Assembly (NCBI GenBank): GCA_013298145.1
Contig: JAAFJO010000004.1
Coordinates: 310,001-374,000 of the forward strand
Length of the DNA stretch: 64,000 nucleotides
Source of the DNA: Betaproteobacteria bacterium
GTDB lineage: Bacteria; Pseudomonadota; Gammaproteobacteria; Burkholderiales; Casimicrobiaceae
Direction: 5' to 3'
Shown here: one piece after another, positions 8,877-17,834 of the stretch
Layout of the letters: each line of letters starts with the position of its first letter
Numbering within the stretch: position 1 is the stretch's first letter
Program-made: the position numbers and the translations under genes
Notes under the pieces: generated by a model
What the model was told of the DNA's origin: nothing
What the model saw: only the letters and a program-made list of their open reading frames with translations
The model's database searches: none

Positions 8877-9938
8877 ATGGCTACAGACAAGCAAGTGAAA
8901 ATCGGGATCGTTGGCGGCACGGGCTACACCGGCGTCGAGTTGTTGCGCATGCTCTCGCAGCATCGCAACGCGAAGCTCACGATGATTACCTCGCGCAAAG
9001 AAGCCGGTACACGGCTTGACGCCATGTTCCCATCGCTTCGTGGACGTTGCGATCTCTCGTTCTCCGATACCGCGACCGCTGATCTGACGACGTGCGATGT
9101 CGTGTTCTACGCCACGCCGCACGGGGTTGCGATGGCCGATGCGCCCAAGTTAGTCGCCGCCGGAGTAAAGATCATCGATTTGGCTGCTGATTTCCGTTTC
9201 CGCGATCCCACGATTTTTGAGCGCGTCTACAAGATGCCACATTCGTGCCCGGAATTGAATGCCGAAGCGGCCTATGGGTTAGTAGAACTTAATCGCGCCG
9301 CAATCCAGAAAGCGTGGATTGTGGGCAATCCAGGCTGCTACCCGACAACCATGCAAATCGGCTTTGCCCCCCTTATTAAGGCTGGGCTTGTTGATGCGAG
9401 CCATTTAATCGCTGATTGCGCCTCAGGTATCTCGGGTGCAGGCAAAAAGGCCGAGACAGACTACCTCTTCTCCGAAACCAGCGATTCGATGAAGGCCTAC
9501 AACGTGAACGGCCATCGTCACCAATTCGAAACCGCTGCACGACTGAGCGAGATGACATCCGAGAAGATCGGCCTGATCTTCGCGCCGCATCTGATGCCAG
9601 CGATTCGCGGCATGCATTCGACGCTCTACGCGCGGCTCAACAGCAAAGGGCTCGCAATGTCGAACGACCAATTGCAAGCGCTCTTCGTTCACGCCTATCA
9701 AGGCGAACAATTCGTTGATGTGATGCCCTGGGGCAGCTACCCAGAAACCCGCAGCACACGCGGCAGCAATATGCTGCGGCTCGCGCTGCATCGGCCGCAG
9801 GATGGCGATACGGTGATGGTGTTGGTAGCCCAAGATAACTTGGTGAAAGGCGCCGCGGGTGCCGCGGTGCAGTGCATGAACGTGATGTTCGGACTGCCGG
9901 AAAGTGAAGGGCTCGGCGCAATCGCGCTGTCGCCTTGA
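8877..9938 (+). CDS. argC: N-acetyl-gamma-glutamyl-phosphate reductase ArgC
   Basis: NADPH-dependent third step of arginine biosynthesis, producing N-acetylglutamate semialdehyde. The 353 residues include the nucleotide-binding loop [13 protein letters not shown] near the N-terminus and the catalytic cysteine C154 in GNPGCYPTT. The C-terminal block has [17 protein letters not shown]. The length of about 350 marks it as the type 1 form. It stands alone here, with no other arg gene nearby. Confidence 0.96.
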   Translation: MATDKQVKIGIVGGTGYTGVELLRMLSQHRNAKLTMITSRKEAGTRLDAMFPSLRGRCDLSFSDTATADLTTCDVVFYATPHGVAMADAPKLVAAGVKIIDLAADFRFRDPTIFERVYKMPHSCPELNAEAAYGLVELNRAAIQKAWIVGNPGCYPTTMQIGFAPLIKAGLVDASHLIADCASGISGAGKKAETDYLFSETSDSMKAYNVNGHRHQFETAARLSEMTSEKIGLIFAPHLMPAIRGMHSTLYARLNSKGLAMSNDQLQALFVHAYQGEQFVDVMPWGSYPETRSTRGSNMLRLALHRPQDGDTVMVLVAQDNLVKGAAGAAVQCMNVMFGLPESEGLGAIALSP

Positions 9939-9971
9939 TCGCAGCCCAACGCCCGCCCGACATCGCTCCAT

Positions 9972-10733
9972 ATGGCACTGATCCGCTCTGATCGCCTGAT
10001 GTCGAATCTGCGCCGCAGATTCGGTGTCGCCGCGCCCAAGCTTTCCGTGAAAACGCATTGGTCCTGGCGTGTGAAGGCGACCATTGGCGCTGTGGCGCTC
10101 GCCGCATTCGGATGGCTGTATTACTCCGGATTCGACGCAGGGCGACTTTTCGCAGGCTTTAACGTCGGCAAGGTCGAAGAAGAGCGCAAGAAAATGATTG
10201 CCGATCTCGCGACCTTGCGTGAAGAAAACGAGCGGTTTCGCAAGGAGCGGATCGAGCTCGCCAACACCGCGCAGATGGCTGAGGGCGCGAAAGATGTACT
10301 TTCAAAGCAAGTGTTGTCGCTACAGGCCGAAAACACACGGCTCAAAGAAGAAACGTCATTCTTCGAAAAGCTGATCGGCAGCAGCGCGGGCAGCAAGAAT
10401 GGGCTCGCCATTCAGCGCCTTCAAGCTGAGCGCGAATCTGCAGACAGCTACCGATTCCGCGCGCTCGTCGTGCAGGGCACGAACGACTCGCAATTCAAAG
10501 GGCGCGTGCAAATTCAAGCGCAGCTGGTTGGCGAGAACAATCGCCGTATCACGCTTAATTTGCCTGAAGAGCAAACCGATTTGCAGCAAATTCTCACGCT
10601 TGATTTCAAAGCGTATCAGCGCGTAGAAGGCACCTTCAAAGTGCCCGCAAATGCTCAGCTCAAGGCGCTCACCGTCCGTGTGATGCAAAGTGGCGCGAAA
10701 GAGCCCAAGGCGCAACAATCCCTACAGCTCTAG
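9972..10733 (+). CDS. Membrane-anchored coiled-coil protein (DUF6776-like)
   Basis: A 253-residue protein with one N-terminal membrane helix (about residues 35-52, ATIGAVALAAFGWLYY). A charged coiled coil follows (about 68-140, rich in E, K and L heptads), then a C-terminal beta-rich domain. The layout matches the uncharacterised DUF6776 family, which is common between argC and a bactofilin gene in betaproteobacteria. A role in envelope shape or scaffolding with the neighbouring bactofilin is only an inference. The start at 9972 places the positively charged stretch before the helix, predicting a periplasmic or peripheral C-terminus. Confidence 0.8.
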   Translation: MALIRSDRLMSNLRRRFGVAAPKLSVKTHWSWRVKATIGAVALAAFGWLYYSGFDAGRLFAGFNVGKVEEERKKMIADLATLREENERFRKERIELANTAQMAEGAKDVLSKQVLSLQAENTRLKEETSFFEKLIGSSAGSKNGLAIQRLQAERESADSYRFRALVVQGTNDSQFKGRVQIQAQLVGENNRRITLNLPEEQTDLQQILTLDFKAYQRVEGTFKVPANAQLKALTVRVMQSGAKEPKAQQSLQL

Positions 10734-10785
10734 CGAAGCGCCCGCCCCAGTAAAATCCGGGAATTAGACTTGCTCGGGAGAGCCT

Positions 10786-11205
10786 ATGTTCGGACGCAAG
10801 AAACCCCACGCGCCACAAAAGCAGATCGACAGCTTGATCGGTGCGAGCACAACGGTGCAAGGCGACGTTAATTTTTCCGGCGGCTTGCGGGTTGACGGTC
10901 ACGTGCGCGGACATATCCACAGCACCGGCGATTCGCCCGCCACGCTCGTAATCAGCGAAAAAGCAGTCGTTGACGGTGAGATTCGTGTGTCGCATGTCGT
11001 GGTCGACGGTTCGGTAAATGGCCCGATTTACGCGTCGGAATACCTCGAACTCTTGCCCAACGCAAAAGTCGTCGGCGATCTAAATTACAAAACGCTCGAA
11101 ATGCAGGTGGGCGCGACGGTTGATGGTCGCTTACTTCATCTCCCGTCTGACAGCGCGGAAATCGTGGAAATCAAGCGGCTTGCCGGCAATACGGCCACCG
11201 GTTAG
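10786..11205 (+). CDS. Bactofilin (polymer-forming cytoskeletal protein)
   Basis: Bactofilins self-assemble without nucleotide into filaments that localise cell-wall enzymes. The 139-residue product has a short disordered basic N-terminus, a right-handed beta-helix core marked by regularly spaced glycine and valine repeats (GDVNFSGGLRVDGHVRGHI, VDGSVNGPI, VVGDLNY, VDGRL), and a short tail. A clear ribosome binding site (GGGAGAG) precedes ATG 10786. It lies 52 bp after the DUF6776-like gene and probably shares its transcript. A second, larger bactofilin is at 63159. Confidence 0.92.
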   Translation: MFGRKKPHAPQKQIDSLIGASTTVQGDVNFSGGLRVDGHVRGHIHSTGDSPATLVISEKAVVDGEIRVSHVVVDGSVNGPIYASEYLELLPNAKVVGDLNYKTLEMQVGATVDGRLLHLPSDSAEIVEIKRLAGNTATG

Positions 11206-11375
11206 TCGAGCCGTCACCGAGACCCTAGCGTTAGCGCGGTTGAAATCGATCGCACTGCGCCCCATAATCCTAAAACGGGTAAGGGCCATAAAACTTTGTG
11301 GACAAACCTTCTGCGCGACTGTTTCGTTGTGATGCGACGCGCACCCCGCTGTTTTTTGAATGAGCGAGCTGCAAC

Positions 11376-11726
11376 ATGAATGCAATGAACGAACTCCCTT
11401 CACCGATCAATTTCACCGATGCGGCCGCTACCAAAGTACGCGATCTCATCATCGATGAACAAAATCCGAACCTCAAGCTTCGTGTATTCGTTACCGGCGG
11501 CGGATGCTCAGGTTTTCAATATGGTTTCACGTTTGACGAAGATGTGAACGAAGACGACACCATCATGGAGAAGAACGAGGTCAAGCTACTCATCGACGCG
11601 ATGAGCTATCAGTATCTCGTGGGCGCAGAAATCGATTACACCGATGGCCTTGAAGGTGCGCAGTTCGTCATCAAGAATCCAAACGCGACATCAACCTGCG
11701 GTTGCGGAAATTCATTCAGCGCGTAG
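11376..11726 (+). CDS. erpA: Iron-sulfur cluster insertion protein ErpA
   Basis: A-type carrier that delivers [4Fe-4S] clusters to apoproteins, including isoprenoid-synthesis enzymes. The 116 residues contain the three conserved cysteines: C44 in GGGCSGF, and C108 and C110 in STCGCG. The acidic central block DEDVNEDD is typical of ErpA rather than IscA. It is followed by a strong terminator at 11745-11773. Confidence 0.95.
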   Translation: MNAMNELPSPINFTDAAATKVRDLIIDEQNPNLKLRVFVTGGGCSGFQYGFTFDEDVNEDDTIMEKNEVKLLIDAMSYQYLVGAEIDYTDGLEGAQFVIKNPNATSTCGCGNSFSA

Positions 11727-11744
11727 CCGATCAGGTCACCAAGC

Positions 11745-11773
11745 AACGCCACCCTTCGCGGTGGCGTTTTTGT
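11745..11773 (+). terminator. Terminator after erpA
   Basis: The stem AACGCCACC/GGTGGCGTT (11745-11753 with 11760-11768) is followed by a T run. It is a clear intrinsic terminator. Confidence 0.9.
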
Positions 11774-12119
11774 TTGTCATCGCCACGGATAAATAGCTTA
11801 TTGTGCTTTATCCCCGATTAATAAAGGCGATAGGCAATTTCGTAGATGTCTTTGGTTTTTATATTCTTAGCTTGAGTCCGCATTTAAAAAGGACGGAATC
11901 ATTGAAGCTATACGCGCAATGTAGCGTGTGATTTTCCTGCTGCGTAACGCGCCTCGCTACACTGGCGCGACGTGCGGATCACCCCAGAAGACTCAAACAG
12001 CGCTCAGCGAGCTCTCACGGCGCTTCAGGCCGGACAGCAAGCCTAGAAACGTGAATCCACGCACCGCGAAACGAACCGCCGCAATTCGCGCATTCGAAAA
12101 TTCTGAAGGAGGAGCCATC
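11774..12119. other. Intergenic region before the serine hydrolase
   Basis: About 350 bp, AT-rich for the first 130. An inverted repeat GGATAAA/TTTATCC (11787-11793 with 11807-11813) is the only structured element seen. No gene is supported. An open frame continuing into the hydrolase from 11928 lacks conservation signs. Confidence 0.4.
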
Positions 12120-13349
12120 GTGTTTCGCATCGTTGCCCGCAGCCTGATTGCCGTTGTTTTGCTGCTCTTGCTTGGCGTTGGCGCGCTCGCCGTTTCCTAT
12201 TTCCGGCCGTGGGCGACTTACCGGCCAAGCGTTATGAACAGCATGTTCAAGCCGGAAAACCGCGTCGAGTTCTTCCGGAATATGGATCGCGTGTTTCCAA
12301 AGCGCGATATCGCCGTCAGCGCAGCGCCCGCGCCCTTTCCTAAGGGCGAGGCGCTTGCACTGCCCGCGAGCTTCGAGGGCAAAGACGGCGTTGAGAAGAC
12401 TGACGCCTATCTGGACCGCACCGACACCACGAGTCTCTACGTCGTGAAAAATGGCGCGATGGTGTTTGAGAGCTATTACAAAGGCGCGGATCGCGATTCG
12501 AAATTCACCAGTTGGAGTGTGGCGAAATCGTTCATCGGAACGCTCGCAGGTATGGCGCTCGCTGAAGGAAAAATCAAATCACTCGACGATCGCGCCGACG
12601 TTTATCTCTCGGAGTTAAAGGGTAAGGATTACGGGGCTTCAACGATTCGAAGCCTGCTGCAAATGGCCTCAGGCGTGCAATTTGACGAGACCTATCATCA
12701 TCCGCTCTCTGATATCAACTGGTTTTTCTATCGCACCTTCATCCTCGGGCAACGCGCGAATGATGTCGTGCTCGGACGTGACCGCGTTGCCCCGCCGAGC
12801 ACCCGATTTAAGTACATCTCGTCGGATACACAAGTGCTCGGCGCGATCGTTTCACGCGTGTACCAACAACCTATTGCGAAGTTGATCGAACAAAAAATTT
12901 GGCAACCGCTCGGCATGCAATCGCCCGCGTATTGGAGCATCGATCGTGATCGCGCTGATGGCCAAGAAATTGGCTTTTGCTGCCTGCACGCGACCGCGCG
13001 CGACTACGCGAAGTATGGTCAATGGCACCTGCAGGGCGGCGTGTGGCAGGGCAAACCGCTGCTCTCGCGCGAATGGGTGACGCAAGCGACAACCCCGAGC
13101 GCCGAATGGCAAATCCCGAAAGTGGGCGACGCCAACGCATTTGGCTACGGTTTCAAGTGGTGGATTCCGGGCTGGAAAGAAGGCGAGCAACAAACTGAGT
13201 TTCTCGCGCGCGGACATTGGGGACAGCACATTTACGTAAACACCGCGAAGCAGGTCGTGATCGTTCGCACCTCGGTAGATCCGAAATCGCAAGCCAACAC
13301 AGGAACGTCGATGGCGCTTTACCGCGCGATCGCAGCTTCCGCGCGCTAG
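12120..13349 (+). CDS. Beta-lactamase-fold serine hydrolase
   Basis: A 409-residue member of the class C beta-lactamase / 6-aminohexanoate-dimer hydrolase superfamily. The catalytic SxxK motif is S133-V-A-K136, followed by the YIS(S) motif in FKYISSD and a C-terminal GHWGQH in place of the KTG strand. An N-terminal membrane helix (about residues 5-28) suggests anchoring with the catalytic domain outside the cytoplasm. The start is a GTG preceded by a near-perfect ribosome binding site (AAGGAGGA). The physiological substrate cannot be read from the sequence; esterase, amidase or peptidase activity are all possible. Confidence 0.88.
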   Translation: MFRIVARSLIAVVLLLLLGVGALAVSYFRPWATYRPSVMNSMFKPENRVEFFRNMDRVFPKRDIAVSAAPAPFPKGEALALPASFEGKDGVEKTDAYLDRTDTTSLYVVKNGAMVFESYYKGADRDSKFTSWSVAKSFIGTLAGMALAEGKIKSLDDRADVYLSELKGKDYGASTIRSLLQMASGVQFDETYHHPLSDINWFFYRTFILGQRANDVVLGRDRVAPPSTRFKYISSDTQVLGAIVSRVYQQPIAKLIEQKIWQPLGMQSPAYWSIDRDRADGQEIGFCCLHATARDYAKYGQWHLQGGVWQGKPLLSREWVTQATTPSAEWQIPKVGDANAFGYGFKWWIPGWKEGEQQTEFLARGHWGQHIYVNTAKQVVIVRTSVDPKSQANTGTSMALYRAIAASAR

Positions 13350-13514
13350 CGGCTTAGTCCTGATTGGATGGGACGCAACATTGCGTCGAACCAAGGCGCG
13401 AATCACCGCGATGGCTAGCGATTGCGAGTATTTGTAACGAGACGCTGGCGCAACAAACGCGTTTTCAAGCGGCATCAGAGACGCAGCGCTGCGCTCACCC
13501 GCCGCCGGTGGCAC

Positions 13515-13856
13515 CTAGCGGTTCATCGCCTTCTTTGTAAGCGCCTCTAGCTCTTTGAGCAGTACATCGTCGACGCTAGAAAAGTTGAAGCATGACTTCC
13601 CTTGCATGCGCTTTTTAAGCGCAGGTGAGATGTCGGCTAGGAGCTCCGGCTTCGCATAAACGGGCATCAGGTGAAACGCAACTTTACCCGCGCCAATTTT
13701 CGCTGCCGCCAGAAAAACGGCCTTGCCTTTTTGGTCCGCCGCTGATTCGTTTAAGTAGTAGTGATCGGCGGTGTCGTGCAGCACCGTTGCGCGCGGCGCG
13801 TGCTTCACCAAAATTGCCTTTAAGCGCTCGAATACAGGGGCAAGGTCAGCTGCCAT
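13515..13856 (-). CDS. Small uncharacterised protein (DUF1801/YdhG-like)
   Basis: A 113-residue soluble protein. The pattern GKVAFHLMPVYAKPEL, ISPALKKRMQGKSCFNF and a final helix with LLKELEALTKKA resembles the DUF1801/YdhG-type fold. That resemblance is by eye only. The ATG at 13856 is preferred to an upstream TTG. It points toward the serine hydrolase gene (convergent) and has no operon partner. Confidence 0.6.
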   Translation of the reverse strand: MAADLAPVFERLKAILVKHAPRATVLHDTADHYYLNESAADQKGKAVFLAAAKIGAGKVAFHLMPVYAKPELLADISPALKKRMQGKSCFNFSSVDDVLLKELEALTKKAMNR

Positions 13857-13869
13857 CGTTTCTCTCAAA

Positions 13870-14680
13870 GCGTAGTGCTACTGAGCGTAAGTTTTACCGC
13901 AATTCGTTACGAATGCTCGCCGGCGGCTGCTGCAAAATCGAGAGACTGATGGCTAGATGAACGCTGAAAAAATTCGCGTCATGCAGCGCGCGATGGATTG
14001 TGATGAGTTGAACGCTCAAGAATGTTCAGACTGAGCGGGTTATGTTGAGGAATTTTTGGCGGCCCAGATCGCCCAAGCCTGACGGTGCCCAGCATGCACA
14101 CGCGAGTTCGGGTTTCTGTCGGATCCGCAGACGCAGTGCCTCGCGAGCAATGCTTGCAATGTCGGGGGCAAGTCGTCGGGAGTGATCACGGGCCTACTCG
14201 CTCGCTTCAGCAGGCGGAGTACAGCGCAGTTAAGCAGCGGCTGCACTCATCAGCGGGTTCGACGAACCTAATTTCACACCCGGTGCGTTTCATATGCGCG
14301 GTTGACGGATGCACGCTGTCGTTTGCAGTGGAGCGCGGCACGCGCGCGCTGTGAGTTCGCCTGATGCAGCATTATTCGTGGTGCGCTGGACCTGCATCGC
14401 CTCTGTCCAGTTCGCCACTCGGGGATGCGGCGACCGTGCGAAGCAATCCCTGCCACGTTACGGGATGATTTCTGATCGAGATGAGCCGGGTGAGCGAGGA
14501 CAGCCAGCGGCGCGTTCGGAGAACAACAAAAGCAGCATAGCCATTTTCCCTTAGCCTATGTTAGCTGCGGGCTAAAGCACTATCTTTTGTAAGCTCCATT
14601 TTATAAAAAATAGGCCGTTAGCCTGCATTAATATGGACTAAGTGACGATTTTTATACAGGTTCGCTCAACACAAAATATT
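13870..14680. other. Gene-poor stretch
   Basis: About 800 bp with no supported gene. Short open frames on both strands lack recognisable domains and ribosome binding sites. The last 120 bp (14560-14680) is AT-rich. It may be a decayed gene, but nothing in it could be matched. Confidence 0.5.
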
Positions 14681-14682
14681 CT

Positions 14683-15819
14683 CTACATCGACGCTTCGAG
14701 CAGCTCACGATAGTCCTCAGGGCTTGCGATGCGCGGATTGGTTTTGTGGCAGTGATCAGCGAGCGCGCCGTCGATCACTTTGGTGAACCACTCGCGCTCC
14801 ACCTTCATTGCTGCGAGCCCGTTCGGAAGGTCAAGCTTCGCATTCATGCCACGAATCGCCGCTCCAATATCGCTTGCAGAGGCGAGGTTCATCGCGTGCG
14901 CCATGCGCTCCAGGCGCTTTTCCTTTTGAACGCTTTCCACGCCTGAATTGAAAGCGACCACCGCAGGCAGAAACATCGCGTTCAAGGTACCGTGATGCAA
15001 ACGTGGATTCACGCCGCCCAAGCTGTGACTCAAGCTGTGCACGCAGCCCAAGCCCTTTTGAAATGCCATCGCACCCTGCATACTCGCCGACATCATCATC
15101 AAACGCGCCTCACGATCTTGCCCGTCTTTCGTTGCGCGTTCGATGTGTGCCCACCCGCGCGCAAGGCCATCGAGCGCAATGCCATCTGCGGGCGGATTGA
15201 ATGCTGCGCTCATGAAAGTTTCCATGCAGTGCGCAATCGCATCCATGCCCGTAGCGGCAGTCAGCGTGGGCGGCAATCCAAATGTGAGTTCAGGATCGCA
15301 AATTGCTGCCTTCGGAATCAGATGCATCGAATGAAAACCGAGCTTACGACCGTCATCGACGATGAGGATTGAGCCGCGTGCCACTTCGCTGCCCGTGCCC
15401 GCCGTGGTCGGCACCGCAATCAGTGGCACCGCGCGATCGGTAATCTTTGGTGAGCCGCCTGCAATCGTTGCATACGTTTTGAGCGGCCCTTCGTGTCGCG
15501 CCGCAATCGCCACGCCTTTCGCGCAATCAATGGAGCTGCCGCCGCCCACCGCGATCAAGCCATCACACGCATTTGCCTTAAACACATCGACCGCCGCACG
15601 CACTGCGGCCTCGGTCGGATTCGAGGGCGTTTGATCGAACACCGCGTAAGGCAAGCTGGCTAACGCCGCCTCTGCGCGCGCGAGCACACCGGCCGCGCGC
15701 ACGCCCGCATCGGTCACGATCAACGGTTTGGTGATCCCCACGCGATCGCACTCACCCTTTAAAAGTTGGATCGCGCCGAAGTCGAGTTGAATTTGCGTCA
15801 CGTAATTGATGAGGGCCAT
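14683..15819 (-). CDS. Iron-containing alcohol dehydrogenase
   Basis: A 378-residue type III (Fe) NAD(P)-dependent dehydrogenase. The nucleotide-binding loop is GGGSSIDCAKG. Metal-binding residues sit in MDAIAHCMETF and in the paired histidines of HSLSHSLGG and HHGTLNAM. The threonine-rich block PTTAGTGSEVARGSI is also conserved. The family covers short-chain alcohols, lactaldehyde, butanol and glycerol-type substrates, and the sequence alone does not choose. The ATG at 15819 is used; a TTG two codons upstream is less likely. No obvious operon partner. Confidence 0.92.
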   Translation of the reverse strand: MALINYVTQIQLDFGAIQLLKGECDRVGITKPLIVTDAGVRAAGVLARAEAALASLPYAVFDQTPSNPTEAAVRAAVDVFKANACDGLIAVGGGSSIDCAKGVAIAARHEGPLKTYATIAGGSPKITDRAVPLIAVPTTAGTGSEVARGSILIVDDGRKLGFHSMHLIPKAAICDPELTFGLPPTLTAATGMDAIAHCMETFMSAAFNPPADGIALDGLARGWAHIERATKDGQDREARLMMMSASMQGAMAFQKGLGCVHSLSHSLGGVNPRLHHGTLNAMFLPAVVAFNSGVESVQKEKRLERMAHAMNLASASDIGAAIRGMNAKLDLPNGLAAMKVEREWFTKVIDGALADHCHKTNPRIASPEDYRELLEASM

Positions 15820-15908
15820 AGTCAACGCAGAGGTGAGTCAAGGACCCAACAATGATAGTGCTCACGCGACGCCAGCCAATCACGCCTCTTCAGGCAATGA
15901 AACGGGTC

Positions 15909-15984
15909 TGTAGGCGCGGGCTTGACCGCGCGTCGTTGCCAAATGAATCAAAGCGACGAAAGCGCGGTCAAGCCGGCGCCTACA
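15909..15984. repeat. 76-bp palindromic REP-like element
   Basis: Two 23-nt arms (15909-15931 and 15962-15984) are inverted repeats with one mismatch, beginning TGTAGGCGCGGGCTTG. The left arm recurs exactly at 39713-39735. Position between genes and the sequence style (TGTAGGNGCGGGCTTG) match the REP/palindromic repeats of other proteobacteria. Confidence 0.75.
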
Positions 15985-16101
15985 ACTCGCACACTCGAAA
16001 TGAATGTCTTCCGAATGGATTTTGCGCGTTTCATGAACGAGTAATTCCGAGAGCGCTTGTCGCTTCGTGCACTCCGCGCTATCGACGACCGACGTACCGC
16101 A

Positions 16102-16680
16102 CTAAAAACCAAACTTCGCGCCCGCGCCGAAAAGCGTGGCAACGCCCAGCATCGCAAAGATCGCTGCAGCGATGGAGTGCACGAGCTTCATCGGAATCTT
16201 GTTCGCAAGCTTGTCGCCCACGAATACGGCGGGTACGTCCGCGATCATCATCCCGAGCGTCGTGCCGATCACCACCATTAACGGGGCTGAGTAATGCGCC
16301 GCCATCGCAACAGTAGCAATCTGCGTTTTGTCGCCCATCTCGGCGAGGAAGAACGTAATCAAGGTCGCGCCAAACACGCCAAACTTTTGCGCAATCTGCG
16401 TTTCTTCTGCCTCAAATTTGTCGGGGATCAATGTCCAGATCGCCATACCGATGAACGACAAACCGAGTACCCAGCGCAACACTTCGGGGCTAATCGTGGC
16501 CGTGATCCACGCGCCGAGCGCGCCCGCAAGACTGTGGTTCGCGATGGTGGCGACCAAGATGCCGAGAATGATCGGCAGCGGCTTCTTGAAGCGCGCGGCG
16601 AGTAGAAAGGCGAGAAGTTGAGTTTTGTCGCCGATTTCAGCTAGCGCAACAACACCGGTGGAGACGAGAAAGGGTTCCAT
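16102..16680 (-). CDS. Manganese exporter of the TMEM165/GDT1 (UPF0016) family
   Basis: A 192-residue inner-membrane protein with six predicted helices in two inverted halves, each with the signature E-x-G-D-K-T-Q (EIGDKTQ near residue 16 and EMGDKTQ near 115). Bacterial members (MneA/MntX-like) export Mn2+. The start is ATG 16680. Immediately upstream lies a yybP-ykoY manganese riboswitch, which independently supports a manganese role. Confidence 0.93.
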   Translation of the reverse strand: MEPFLVSTGVVALAEIGDKTQLLAFLLAARFKKPLPIILGILVATIANHSLAGALGAWITATISPEVLRWVLGLSFIGMAIWTLIPDKFEAEETQIAQKFGVFGATLITFFLAEMGDKTQIATVAMAAHYSAPLMVVIGTTLGMMIADVPAVFVGDKLANKIPMKLVHSIAAAIFAMLGVATLFGAGAKFGF

Positions 16681-16710
16681 CAATAGACTCAGGCCGGTTC
16701 AAAGACGAAT

Positions 16711-16850
16711 GACCACAACGCATCCCCGGCCAATAGCGGAGGCGATGTGGTCAAAGGTCTTGCCAGGCGTGGGAACCGCTTACGCCATGACCTATGGGTC
16801 AAGTGTGTTGACGTAAGCTTCTTCGAGGTGAAGAGCGGCTACTCCCCAAT
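16711..16850 (-). promoter_or_regulatory. yybP-ykoY manganese riboswitch with expression platform
   Basis: On the minus strand the leader carries the three diagnostic blocks of the yybP-ykoY aptamer in order: GGGGAGTAGCC (about 16847-16837), GTCAACACACTTGACCC, and GGCAAGACCTTTG (about 16764-16752). The next segment can fold into a long hairpin whose outer stem is GACCACA/TGTGGTC (16752-16711). This hairpin shares bases with the aptamer's 3' end, so it is a plausible switch between states. It lies 30 bp before the exporter start. The aptamer class senses Mn2+. Confidence 0.9.
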
Positions 16851-16924
16851 GACAACTCAAGTTTATCAATCGACGCTGACAAGTGGATGGCGCATCAGCA
16901 TCTCGTGATTTGTGGGTTACAACG

Positions 16925-17791
16925 CTACCACTTCATTTCGCCCTTGTTCACTTTGGCGCCGATGTCGAGTGCGATCGCAAGTTTCGCTTCTGGGTACGCG
17001 CGCTTCATCGATTCAATGAGGTCCGCGCTTTGCTTTGCGGACGCAAGGTTCTTCTCAAATGTCTGTAAATATTGCTTCGTATGAGCAATCGCTGATACAT
17101 CCATCGCATTGCCACTCGCCATGTGGCCTGGCACGACCATCGCGGGATTCAGCGCGGCCATCTCATCCAGCGCTGCCACCCATGCAGTGCGTTCAGCAAG
17201 CGTTTGCGTATCAGCCGTCCACACGTGAAGGCCGCTACCAAACACGCCAATCGTGCCGGTTATCGTCTTCGCTGAAGGAATCCACACGTACGGGCGATGC
17301 GCGAGCGCGCCCGTCGTGCCACGAAGCTCTACCGTTTGCCCATCGACGCTGAGCGTGGTTCCGCTGAGCGGCTTAGGCACCACCGGAGTCTTCGGCGCGT
17401 TCAACCCCATCTTCGGGCCCCAAAAACTCACCTTGGCTACGAGCTTGGCATTGATCTTCTCGATCACGGCGGGCGTGGCGACTACATCCGCATTCGGGAA
17501 AATTTGCTTCAACGTTTCCGCGCCGAAATAGTAGTCAGGGTCCGCCTGGCTCACCAAAATCGTTTTCAACTCGCGCCCGCTATCGAGCACGTTCGCCGCG
17601 ATTCGGAGCGCGTCAGCGCGTGTAAATCCTGCATCAATCACGAGCGCTTCTTTCGCGCCGAAAACGAGCGTTGAGTTCACGTGAAAACTGTTGGCATCCG
17701 ATGTGTACACCTTCACGGTGATCGGCGTTTGCGCCTGTGCAGAGGCTAGTGCGAGCGCAGCCGTTGCTGCACCAAGAATACGTGTAATCAT
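16925..17791 (-). CDS. Exported MBL-fold protein with degenerate metal site
   Basis: A 288-residue metallo-beta-lactamase-fold protein with an N-terminal signal peptide (MITRILGAATAALALASAQA). The fold is indicated by VFGAKEALVIDAGF, the strand-loop VSQADPDYYFGAE where the HxHxDH motif should be, and VVPGHM. In the motif the three histidines are replaced by Q, D and Y; only the aspartate and the later GH remain. It may be catalytically altered or inactive. Start 17791 is chosen because it opens the signal peptide. It follows the oxidoreductase gene on the same strand with a 43-bp gap and may be cotranscribed. Confidence 0.8.
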   Translation of the reverse strand: MITRILGAATAALALASAQAQTPITVKVYTSDANSFHVNSTLVFGAKEALVIDAGFTRADALRIAANVLDSGRELKTILVSQADPDYYFGAETLKQIFPNADVVATPAVIEKINAKLVAKVSFWGPKMGLNAPKTPVVPKPLSGTTLSVDGQTVELRGTTGALAHRPYVWIPSAKTITGTIGVFGSGLHVWTADTQTLAERTAWVAALDEMAALNPAMVVPGHMASGNAMDVSAIAHTKQYLQTFEKNLASAKQSADLIESMKRAYPEAKLAIALDIGAKVNKGEMKW

Positions 17792-17834
17792 GGGTGTTCC
17801 TTTTTGTACTGAAGAGATGGGTCGCGATTTGCGA

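Noticed and set aside
14040..14554. Short frames on both strands in the gene-poor stretch
   Set aside because: No conserved pattern, no ribosome binding sites, and several overlap in opposite strands.
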